Source: Bacteroidota bacterium (GTDB taxonomy: Bacteria > Bacteroidota > Bacteroidia > M30B66). From it: 6,265 nt of DNA. The position numbers and the translations under genes are program-made. The stretch spans positions 1 to 6,265 of the forward strand of contig CANMGM010000141.1 in assembly GCA_947497195.1 (NCBI GenBank), given 5' to 3'. Shown here one piece after another: positions 1 through 6,129 of this stretch; the stretch's first letter is position 1; every line of letters begins with the position of its first letter. The notes under the pieces are model-generated. The model was not told where the DNA came from and did no database searches. It saw nothing but the letters and a program-made list of their open reading frames with translations.

Positions 1-937
1 ATGTGCCACCAATTGTTCCGGTAATAAAGTTATTGAAATTAACTGGCGTAAATTGATCACAAATTGCACCCGGATTCGTCCAACTTGGATCACCACTTTG
101 TTGAATAACAATTGTTTGTTGATTCTCGATTAAACAAGAACCACTGCCTACCACATAAGAAATTACAGCATTTCCAGAAAGCCCTGCCGGATTAAAAACT
201 CCATCCTCTACGCCCAAACCCGTGAAATATCCCAATGGGCTGCCCGTAACCAAAGCATACAAGTTTACCGGTTGCGCCGAACTACACAAGGAAGTAGGCG
301 CAGTCCATGCTGCAGAAAGTGGGTCGGTAAAAAAACTGCAGCCTACGTTTTCGTAAGTTACAACTCCATCGCTGTTAAAGAAAGCCGCAGCTCCATCCAG
401 AGCGGGCGCCTGGTCGGGGATATAACTTACAGTGTCTGCGCATCCTCCCGCATTGCTTAGGATTAATGTTCGCAGATTTGGGCCTGAATTGGCAAAATTA
501 CCGGTTGTGCTTGTTCCGCAGTGGAAAATAACATACAAGGTGTCTGATAACCCGGCAAATGAAAGGGCCGAGACGGTTGGAGCGATGCCACTAAAGAGCA
601 AAACCTGCTGATTAGCCGGAATAACTCCATTTGACGGCTCGAGCAATGTTCCGCATGAACCAACACTGGCAGCCATCTGGGCAACAAGACTTGCGGTGTT
701 GGTGTTCTGACAGGTACCTTGCCATGTGTTTGATGTGTTGGGCCAAGTTACTTGCAAATCAGTAAGCGACAGGGACGTGTTTCCGGTCGTAAACAGCACT
801 TGTTCATTCAAACCTTCTTCTGGAGAACAAGCATTTATCAAAATGGCATCGATTTCAATGCAACTGCTTGTATTTTGAGCAAACGAATGCAATGAAAATA
901 AGACCAATACAACTGCAAAAATATTTTTATAATTCAT
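1..937 (-). CDS. N-terminal part of a large secreted surface protein, probable T9SS cargo (partial)
   Basis: An open frame of 312 codons starts at ATG 937-935 and runs off the left edge with no stop. It begins with a clear signal peptide: Lys4, a hydrophobic core from about residue 6 to 16, and a probable cut near SFA-Q (20/21). A Cys-rich domain follows (about 25-172), opening with CIEIDAILINAC and an acidic PEEGLNE stretch. From memory, this resembles the N-terminus of many Bacteroidota proteins that end in a gliding-motility-type C-terminal sorting domain, with a lamin-tail-like beta fold. From residue 211 Ig-like repeats begin, with a second unit from 286. The expected role is a cell-surface or released adhesin-like protein exported by Sec and then T9SS. 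The sorting domain that would prove this is outside the window. The frame and signal peptide are seen; the secretion route is inferred. No ligand or enzymatic activity can be assigned. Confidence 0.85.
   Translation of the reverse strand, partial: MNYKNIFAVVLVLFSLHSFAQNTSSCIEIDAILINACSPEEGLNEQVLFTTGNTSLSLTDLQVTWPNTSNTWQGTCQNTNTASLVAQMAASVGSCGTLLEPSNGVIPANQQVLLFSGIAPTVSALSFAGLSDTLYVIFHCGTSTTGNFANSGPNLRTLILSNAGGCADTVSYIPDQAPALDGAAAFFNSDGVVTYENVGCSFFTDPLSAAWTAPTSLCSSAQPVNLYALVTGSPLGYFTGLGVEDGVFNPAGLSGNAVISYVVGSGSCLIENQQTIVIQQSGDPSWTNPGAICDQFTPVNFNNFITGTIGGT
2..307 (-). repeat. Tandem Ig-like repeat units in the surface protein (75-residue period)
   Basis: Residues 211-285 and 286-312 (second unit cut by the window edge) align without gaps at an offset of exactly 75. 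Shared positions include W211/W286, T212/T287, P214/P289, C218/C293, PVN at 223-225 and 298-300, TG at 231-232 and 306-307, and G236/G311. That is 10 identities in the 27 aligned residues visible. Only the amino-acid pattern repeats, so these are diverged protein modules rather than recent DNA duplications. Such WTxP...C...PVN modules are typical of long Bacteroidota surface proteins, so more units are expected beyond the edge. Confidence 0.65.
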
Positions 938-948
938 GATTATTCTTC

Positions 949-971
949 GGGTAAACGTTGCGAATTTACCC
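949..971. promoter_or_regulatory. Perfect 7-bp inverted repeat, possible operator or leader hairpin
   Basis: GGGTAAA (949-955) and TTTACCC (965-971) are exact reverse complements separated by nine bases. The repeat lies 11 bases upstream of the surface-protein ATG and overlaps the candidate -7 box and predicted start of transcription. It could be bound by a dimeric regulator or form a small hairpin at the very 5' end of the mRNA. No known operator consensus was recognised. Confidence 0.35.
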
Positions 972-991
972 TCATATATCGAATTAACAAA
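961..991 (-). promoter_or_regulatory. Candidate promoter of the surface-protein gene
   Basis: On the minus strand a TTTG (988-991) is followed, after a 19-base spacer, by TAAATTCG (961-968). This fits the Bacteroidota -33 TTTG / -7 TAnnTTTG pattern with one mismatch in the -7 box (TTCG for TTTG). Transcription would start near 957, giving a leader of about 20 bases before the ATG at 937. The match is plausible but short, and the DNA is AT-rich, so chance is a real alternative. Confidence 0.35.
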
Positions 992-1042
992 TCAATTTGC
1001 AGATAATTTGAAAATGACTAATTAAGCAGTTCAATCAGAACT

Positions 1043-1050
1043 TATATTTG
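1043..1050 (+). promoter_or_regulatory. Exact -7 promoter element immediately before guaA
   Basis: TATATTTG matches the Bacteroidota -7 consensus TAnnTTTG at every fixed position and ends three bases before the guaA ATG at 1054. With the usual few bases between this box and the start of transcription, the mRNA would begin at or next to the ATG, so the guaA transcript is predicted to be leaderless or nearly so. No TTG or TTTG lies 17-23 bases upstream; the nearest upstream TTTG is at 1007-1010, about 32 bases away. The -33 half is therefore weak or absent. Confidence 0.5.
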
Positions 1051-1053
1051 CGC

Positions 1054-2580
1054 ATGGATGAACGTATTTTAATTCTCGATTTCGGCTCACAGTATACACA
1101 ACTTATAGCTCGCAGAATCAGAGAGATAAATGTCTATTGCGAAATTCACCCCTTCAATAATTTTCCTACTCCAGATAAGCATGTAAAAGGAATAATTCTG
1201 TCAGGCTCCCCGCATTCTGTGCTCGAGGATAATGCGCCTCATTTTGATTTGAATACCTGGCTGGGGAAATTACCTATCCTTGGCGTGTGTTATGGTGCGC
1301 AATACATGGCGCATTTCCTCGGTGGAAATGTGGTCCGCTCAATGGTTCGGGAGTATGGCAGGAGCTACCTCCATCCTTTTACACAGAGTAAGTTACTTCG
1401 TGAAATTCCGATGCATTCGCAGGTGTGGATGTCGCATGGAGATAGCATTCTAAAGGTACCTGAAACATTTACTGTAACCGCAGGAACAGAAGATATTCCT
1501 GTTGCTGCTTTTGAGAATGCCCAAAAACTGGCATATGGGATCCAGTTTCATCCGGAAGTAACGCATTCGGCCGATGGACTAAAACTTATCTCAAACTTCG
1601 TATTCGATATTTGTGGCTGCACGGGCAGTTGGACGCCTGATTCCTTCATATCCGAGACCATTCAATCGCTTCGCAACGCAATCGGAAACGACCGGGTTGT
1701 TCTGGGCCTAAGTGGTGGCGTTGACTCTTCTGTTGCAGCACTTTTACTGCATGAAGCCATTGGCGACCAATTGTTCTGCATTTTTGTAGACAATGGCCTG
1801 CTTCGCAAAGACGAATACAGTCAGGTTTTAGAAACGTATACCGAATTGGGTCTTCAGATTCACGGGGTTTCTGCAGGACACCGATTTTTAAAAGAACTTG
1901 AAGGTGTTAGCGATCCAGAGGCAAAGCGAAAAATAATCGGGCGGTTATTTATCGAAGTTTTTGAAGATGAGTCGCACAAAATTGAAGATGTTAAATGGTT
2001 AGGACAGGGTACAATTTACCCTGATGTAATCGAATCGGTTTCGGTTAATGGTCCGTCGGCTACTATTAAATCGCATCACAATGTTGGCGGATTGCCCGAT
2101 TTCATGAAGCTTAAAGTTGTTGAGCCACTCAGACTTTTGTTCAAGGATGAGGTTCGCAAAGTTGGATTAGCGCTGGGATTGAAGCCTGAAATTTTGAATC
2201 GTCATCCGTTTCCCGGCCCGGGATTGGCAATTCGAATATTAGGCGATATTACTGCCGAAAAAGTTCGAATGGTACAGGAAGCCGATGCAATTTTCATTGA
2301 TCACCTTAAAAGTTCAGGTCAATATGCAAATGTCTGGCAGGCTGGAGCCATTTTCCTGCCGGTACAAAGCGTCGGTGTTATGGGCGATGAACGCACGTAC
2401 GAACATGTAATCTGTCTGCGTGCAGTAACATCACACGATGGAATGACAGCCGATTTTGCGCATCTCCCGCACAATCTACTTGGAAAAATCGCCAACGATA
2501 TCATTAACAAGGTAAAAGGCATAAACCGCGTTGTATTCGATATCAGTTCTAAACCACCCGCCACTATCGAATGGGAATAA
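1054..2580 (+). CDS. guaA: GMP synthase (glutamine-hydrolysing)
   Basis: Converts XMP to GMP with ATP and glutamine in the cytoplasm, the last step of de novo guanine nucleotide synthesis. The 508-residue protein is of normal family length. An N-terminal class I glutamine amidotransferase domain (about 5-188) carries the nucleophile C79 in GVCYGAQ plus H166 and E168 in FHPE, the complete triad. The ATP pyrophosphatase domain has the PP-loop SGGVDSS at 220-226. The C-terminal dimerisation part has HPFPGPGLAIRILG at 384-397 and ends in IEWE. The start was set at ATG 1054 because MDERILILDFGSQYTQ matches the usual GuaA N-terminus; a TTG two codons earlier lies inside the promoter element. It is the first gene of the block, and its last codons overlap the next gene. 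No residue expected for activity is missing. Confidence 0.98.
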   Translation: MDERILILDFGSQYTQLIARRIREINVYCEIHPFNNFPTPDKHVKGIILSGSPHSVLEDNAPHFDLNTWLGKLPILGVCYGAQYMAHFLGGNVVRSMVREYGRSYLHPFTQSKLLREIPMHSQVWMSHGDSILKVPETFTVTAGTEDIPVAAFENAQKLAYGIQFHPEVTHSADGLKLISNFVFDICGCTGSWTPDSFISETIQSLRNAIGNDRVVLGLSGGVDSSVAALLLHEAIGDQLFCIFVDNGLLRKDEYSQVLETYTELGLQIHGVSAGHRFLKELEGVSDPEAKRKIIGRLFIEVFEDESHKIEDVKWLGQGTIYPDVIESVSVNGPSATIKSHHNVGGLPDFMKLKVVEPLRLLFKDEVRKVGLALGLKPEILNRHPFPGPGLAIRILGDITAEKVRMVQEADAIFIDHLKSSGQYANVWQAGAIFLPVQSVGVMGDERTYEHVICLRAVTSHDGMTADFAHLPHNLLGKIANDIINKVKGINRVVFDISSKPPATIEWE

Positions 2581-4157
2581 ATAATCTGGCAATTGCTTGT
2601 TTACTAATCATTGGGCAACAAACCTTGGCTCAAAATGTCGATACATCACTGGTTGTGAAAAACGGTCGGCGCTTCAAAGAGTTTACTATAAACAAAGGGC
2701 AGACACTTTATTCTCTTTCCAGAGCAACAGGAGTCCCACAGGATTCGCTTATCGCCTTCAACAAAGAATTGGAAAATGGCCTAAAAGCCGGAATGCGCGT
2801 TTGCATTCCTATGCCTGCTGAAGGACAACTCAAATCAACGAGCGGCAATAATGCTAGCTTAAAGCATGAGGTCAAACCCGGTGAAACCATTTTTGGAATT
2901 GCCCGGATGTATGGCTTAACGCAAGAAGAGTTGATTTCTCAAAATCCTAACTTAAAAACCGGATTAAGATCTGGGGCAATTCTGCGTATAAATCCGAAAC
3001 CCGGATCTTTCGTTACGGCAGAAGAGTCGGCTAAATTATCAGATAATGAACAGGATATTAGCAACGCCTCAGGGTGTTATTTTTCCGATTCGCTAGTAAG
3101 GACTACTATAAAAGCCACACTTGTTCTTCCCCTTTACAGCACGAAGGAGGATAGCCAGATAAAGAGTCGCACCGGTCTTGAATTCTATGCAGGCTGCATG
3201 TTGGCACTTGATTCATTAAAAAACCGAGGACTAAACATCGAGCTGCATGTTTATGATACACAAGCCGATTCTCTTGCGATGAACAAAATTTTAAAGTCGA
3301 ATGAGCTTATTGCGTCCGACTTTGTTTTGGGACCATTGCATGCATCAGAATTTCGGCAGGTAAGCAATGTTACTTCACGAACTAAAACGATAGCCATTGC
3401 TCCGTTGGCAAGCAGTTCGGCACTTATTTCGGGGGCTCCACATGCAGTAAAACTCATTCCCGATCAGAAGAGATTGATGGAAGGATTGGTTGAACAGGTA
3501 TTAAAAAACTACAAAAACAGTCGTTATGTTTTCATTCGGAATTCAAATGCAAAGGATAAAGACTTGATTAACAATTTGGCTTCAGCGCTTTCGTCCAAAA
3601 TGGACACCACTGCCGCTAATTTTGTAAGTATTACTTATTCAGGAGTTAACGACTTGCTCGAAAAACTCGATAGCGACAAGGAAAATATATTGTTTTTTCC
3701 GTCTACGGCACAGGTTCAGATTATAGATGCCATAGCACGACTAAACGCATCGCGTATTGGTAAACGCATCACACTTGTTGGTTTGAACGAGTGGAACAGC
3801 TTCGAAAATATTGAATACGAACATTTAAATAATTTGAACTTTACCTATGCTGTTCCATGGTATATCGATTACAATACTATCGAAGCAAAGAAGTTTCGGT
3901 CGCGCTATCGTAATGAGTTTAAAGGGGAGCCGGGTGTTTATGCTTTTCAGGGGTATGACGCCATGATGTACTTTGCTGAGAGCGCCGCTCGATTAAACAC
4001 TTTAAATACCGAATGCCTCACTAAATTACCTCCATACAACGGCTTTTGTACTGAATTTAAGTTCAAAAAAGAGAATACAACTTCAGGAGCCGATAACAAT
4101 CATGTTTATGTGCTGCAATTGAGCGATTACCTTGCGGCACCAATCAACAAACCATGA
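2571..4157 (+). CDS. Secreted double-LysM protein with a type-1 periplasmic-binding-like domain
   Basis: A 528-residue exported protein. A signal peptide (hydrophobic core about 6-15, probable cut near LAQ, 20-21) is followed by two LysM modules, about 35-82 and 98-143. Each has the typical layout: GQTLYSLSRATGV and GETIFGIARMYGL, then LKAG/LRSG and a closing I-P or I-N-P. LysM modules bind the glycan of peptidoglycan. After a linker, residues about 179-525 resemble a type-1 periplasmic ligand-binding fold, as in amino-acid ABC transporter binding proteins: an alternating strand/helix pattern, FVLGPLHASE (251-260) and IAIAPLASSS (274-283). No permease or ATPase gene is adjacent, so transport is doubtful; a wall-bound sensor or a regulator of peptidoglycan synthesis are alternatives. 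Cysteines 483 and 493 could form a disulfide. The ATG overlaps guaA by 10 bases, and an in-frame stop at 2550-2552 with no start codon in between rules out a longer form. Ligand unknown. Confidence 0.88.
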   Translation: MGINNLAIACLLIIGQQTLAQNVDTSLVVKNGRRFKEFTINKGQTLYSLSRATGVPQDSLIAFNKELENGLKAGMRVCIPMPAEGQLKSTSGNNASLKHEVKPGETIFGIARMYGLTQEELISQNPNLKTGLRSGAILRINPKPGSFVTAEESAKLSDNEQDISNASGCYFSDSLVRTTIKATLVLPLYSTKEDSQIKSRTGLEFYAGCMLALDSLKNRGLNIELHVYDTQADSLAMNKILKSNELIASDFVLGPLHASEFRQVSNVTSRTKTIAIAPLASSSALISGAPHAVKLIPDQKRLMEGLVEQVLKNYKNSRYVFIRNSNAKDKDLINNLASALSSKMDTTAANFVSITYSGVNDLLEKLDSDKENILFFPSTAQVQIIDAIARLNASRIGKRITLVGLNEWNSFENIEYEHLNNLNFTYAVPWYIDYNTIEAKKFRSRYRNEFKGEPGVYAFQGYDAMMYFAESAARLNTLNTECLTKLPPYNGFCTEFKFKKENTTSGADNNHVYVLQLSDYLAAPINKP

Positions 4158-5053
4158 TACGCGCTGAAATTGAACAGAAATTCCAATCCCTCCAAAAAGA
4201 TATCATTTCCAGCCTCGAACTGGCAGATGGGATTGGTAAATTCAAATTTGATCCCTGGCAGCGTGCCGAAGGAGGTGGCGGCGTTTCTTCGATACTAGAA
4301 TCCGGACAAATACTTGAAAAGGGTGGTGTGAACTTTTCGGCTGTGCTTGGCCCCTTGCATCCGGGGGCTGCAAAGGCTCTGGGTGTAGCTGCCCAAGAGT
4401 TTTATGCATGTGGCGTATCGATTGTATTGCATCCAAACAATCCCATGGTTCCCATCATTCACATGAATGTTCGGTATTTTGAAACAGGAAACACCTATTG
4501 GTTTGGTGGCGGAATTGACTTAACACCGCATTATATTGTAGATCAAGATGCTACATATTTTCATGGCCAATTAAAAAACGCCTGTGATGCCTTTTCTCCC
4601 GACTTTTATGCTGAATATAAAAAGTGGGCCGACGATTATTTTTTCCTCCCGCACCGCAACGAAACACGGGGTATTGGCGGCATTTTCTTCGACCGCCTCG
4701 ACGCTGAAAATACTGGCTTAACCAAAGAACGTCTTTTTGAATTTGTTATGTCAGTTGGAGAATCTTTTGCCCCAACCTATACTTACCTGATGAAAAAAAA
4801 CTTCGAACTGCCTTATACCGATAAGCATAAAAAATGGCAGGCGCTTCGACGAGGAAGGTATGTAGAGTTTAATTTAGTTTACGACCGCGGAACAAAATTC
4901 GGACTTGAAACAGGTGGTCGTACAGAATCTATTCTGATGAGTTTACCGGCAACGGCAGCTTGGATTTACGATTACAAACCTGAAGTCGGTTCGGATGAAG
5001 AATATACCTTAAGTATGTTGAGAAAAGGCATTAACTGGATTGAAAAAACGTAA
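4154..5053 (+). CDS. hemF: Oxygen-dependent coproporphyrinogen III oxidase
   Basis: Decarboxylates coproporphyrinogen III to protoporphyrinogen IX using O2, a late step of heme synthesis, in the cytoplasm. The 299 residues match the usual bacterial length. Family hallmarks include GGGGVSSIL (40-48), FGGGIDLTPHY (117-127), the signature block 156-180 with HRNETRG and GGIFFD, and the C-terminal block RYVEFNLVYDRGTKFGLETG (235-254). H93, H103, H137 and H167 have the spacing of the four histidines known to matter in E. coli HemF (96, 106, 145, 175). One departure: the classical signature has Cys after K-x-W, here Ala159. The start shares ATGA with the upstream stop, pointing to translational coupling. 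Presence of HemF indicates that the cell makes heme with oxygen; an anaerobic HemN/HemZ elsewhere cannot be excluded. Confidence 0.97.
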   Translation: MIRAEIEQKFQSLQKDIISSLELADGIGKFKFDPWQRAEGGGGVSSILESGQILEKGGVNFSAVLGPLHPGAAKALGVAAQEFYACGVSIVLHPNNPMVPIIHMNVRYFETGNTYWFGGGIDLTPHYIVDQDATYFHGQLKNACDAFSPDFYAEYKKWADDYFFLPHRNETRGIGGIFFDRLDAENTGLTKERLFEFVMSVGESFAPTYTYLMKKNFELPYTDKHKKWQALRRGRYVEFNLVYDRGTKFGLETGGRTESILMSLPATAAWIYDYKPEVGSDEEYTLSMLRKGINWIEKT

Positions 5054-5081
5054 GTTTTGATACTGTAGAAACCGCAAAACT
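5043..5081 (-). terminator. Weak candidate terminator between convergent hemF and fabD
   Basis: AGTTTTG (5053-5059) and CAAAACT (5075-5081) form a perfect 7-bp stem with a 15-base loop, spanning the 26-base gap between the two stop codons. Read on the minus strand, the stem is followed after four bases by six T (5043-5048), as expected for ending fabD transcription. In the plus direction no T-run follows. The stem has only two G-C pairs, so the hairpin would be unstable and the call is tentative. Confidence 0.3.
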
Positions 5082-5958
5082 ACAAACTCGACACTTCAGC
5101 TTCAGGAACAATTTTTTTTATCAATCCCTGCAAAACTTTTCCGGGTCCGCACTCAATAAATTGAACAGCCCCATCGGTAGCCATTTCACGAGCACTCTGT
5201 GTCCATCGGACCGGTGCTGTTAACTGAGCAATCAGGTTTTCTTTTATTGTGTCTGGATTAGATGATGGTTTAGCATTTACATTTTGGTAAACCGGGCATA
5301 CGGGATCTTTGAAATTTGTTGCTGCAATAGCATCTTGCAATTCGCGGCGTGCAGACTCCATCAATGGAGAATGAAAGGCTCCGCCAACCTGCAAAGGAAG
5401 CGCGCGTTTGGCACCTGCTTCTTTCATGCGTTCACAGGCTTGTTCTATACCTGCTAAACTTCCCGAAATTACTAGCTGACCGGGACAATTATAATTTGCT
5501 GCGACAACAATTTCCGGATCAATTTCAGAACATACTTGCTCCACAACATCATCTGCCAATCCCAATACGGCAGCCATTGTTCCGGGATTCTTTTCACATG
5601 CAGCCTGCATGGCAAGGGCACGTTGATAAACAAGTTTTAACCCGTCTTCGAACGTTAAGCAGCCATTGGCAACGAGTGCAGAAAATTCGCCAAGCGAGTG
5701 ACCCGCGACCATATCCGGTTGTACCTCAGATCGACATAAAAATGTGATTACCGAATGTAGAAATATGGCTGGCTGCGTCACCTTAGTCTGCCGCAAATCC
5801 TCATCTGTTCCATGAAACATGATGTCTGTGATGTTAAAGCCAAGAATAAAATTGGCCTCCTCAAAATATTTTTTCGCAATGGGATTCGATTCATACAAAT
5901 CTTTTCCCATCCCCGAAAATTGTGCACCCTGTCCGGGAAAAATAAATGCTTTCGCCAT
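5080..5958 (-). CDS. fabD: Malonyl-CoA:acyl carrier protein transacylase
   Basis: Transfers the malonyl group from CoA to acyl carrier protein, supplying the chain-extension substrate of type II fatty acid synthesis in the cytoplasm. The 292 residues fit the usual FabD size. Visible motifs: FPGQGAQ (7-13, with oxyanion-hole Gln10), the nucleophile elbow GHSLGE with Ser88, Arg113 in YQRAL (binds the malonyl carboxylate), GAFHSPLM with the catalytic His196, and the closing GPGKVL (271-276). The start was set at ATG 5958-5956 because MAKAFIFPGQG is the normal FabD N-terminus. A longer form from TTG 6003 would add 15 atypical residues and begin inside the candidate promoter. The gene stands alone, convergent with hemF and divergent from porQ, and no other fatty-acid gene is in the window. 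A run of nine T lies 3 bases upstream of the ATG. Confidence 0.97.
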   Translation of the reverse strand: MAKAFIFPGQGAQFSGMGKDLYESNPIAKKYFEEANFILGFNITDIMFHGTDEDLRQTKVTQPAIFLHSVITFLCRSEVQPDMVAGHSLGEFSALVANGCLTFEDGLKLVYQRALAMQAACEKNPGTMAAVLGLADDVVEQVCSEIDPEIVVAANYNCPGQLVISGSLAGIEQACERMKEAGAKRALPLQVGGAFHSPLMESARRELQDAIAATNFKDPVCPVYQNVNAKPSSNPDTIKENLIAQLTAPVRWTQSAREMATDGAVQFIECGPGKVLQGLIKKIVPEAEVSSL

Positions 5959-6000
5959 TGTAAAAAAAAATGATGAGTTAATGCCTTTTCCTAGTGGTCG

Positions 6001-6032
6001 CAATTTTATTCAATTCAATTCAAATTATCAAA
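6001..6032 (-). promoter_or_regulatory. Candidate fabD promoter
   Basis: On the minus strand TTTG (6029-6032) and TAAAATTG (6001-6008) are separated by 20 bases, matching -33 TTTG / -7 TAnnTTTG with one mismatch in the -7 box. The predicted start of transcription is near 5997, giving a leader of roughly 40 bases. Its position also argues against translation starting at the TTG codon 6003-6001. Three ATTCA copies in a row (plus strand, 6008-6022) fill most of the spacer. AT-rich DNA makes chance matches likely. Confidence 0.35.
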
Positions 6033-6114
6033 CTCTGGTACCAACTAAATTTAATGCGTTAAAAACATGAAATGATTTTCAGGCTTAAACCGCATTGCTG
6101 TTCGACTTTATTCT

Positions 6115-6122
6115 TATTTTCG
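6115..6122 (+). promoter_or_regulatory. Candidate -7 promoter element of porQ
   Basis: TATTTTCG matches TAnnTTTG at all fixed positions but one, and ATTG (6094-6097) lies 17 bases upstream as a possible -33 half. Transcription would start around 6126, only a few bases before the ATG at 6130, echoing the near-leaderless arrangement proposed for guaA. The match is weaker than the guaA element. Confidence 0.3.
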
Positions 6123-6129
6123 TCACACA

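Noticed and set aside
272..687. Short open frames within the left-edge region (272-460 plus, 463-687 minus)
   Set aside because: Both lie in other frames of the continuous minus-strand surface-protein gene, which has a signal peptide and protein-like composition throughout.
1048..1053. TTG start adding two codons to guaA
   Set aside because: It lies inside the -7 promoter element, and GuaA homology fits ATG 1054.
2595..2600. Possible lipoprotein lipobox AIAC (residues 7-10) in the LysM protein
   Set aside because: Only nine residues precede the Cys, none of them charged, and the hydrophobic stretch continues past it. Cleavage near LAQ (20-21) is more likely.
4793..4800. A8 run in hemF, and a similar T8 at 5112-5119 in fabD, as possible frameshift sites
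   Set aside because: Both genes are intact in frame with full-length products, and the runs encode ordinary Lys codons.
5349..5747. 132-codon plus-strand frame opposite fabD
   Set aside because: It is antisense to well-conserved fabD, has no recognisable domain, and is best explained as a shadow of fabD codon use.
5959..6003. Longer FabD from TTG 6003
   Set aside because: The 15 added residues do not resemble a FabD N-terminus and the start overlaps the candidate promoter.
6036..6063. Palindrome TGGTACCA (6036-6043) and the small repeat TTTAA-TGCG-TTAAA (6050-6063) between fabD and porQ
   Set aside because: They are short, AT-rich or isolated, with no link to a recognised operator. Such patterns are expected by chance.
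6067..6075. Two-codon ORF (ATG AAA TGA) upstream of porQ
   Set aside because: Too short to support, with no leader-peptide or attenuator structure around it.
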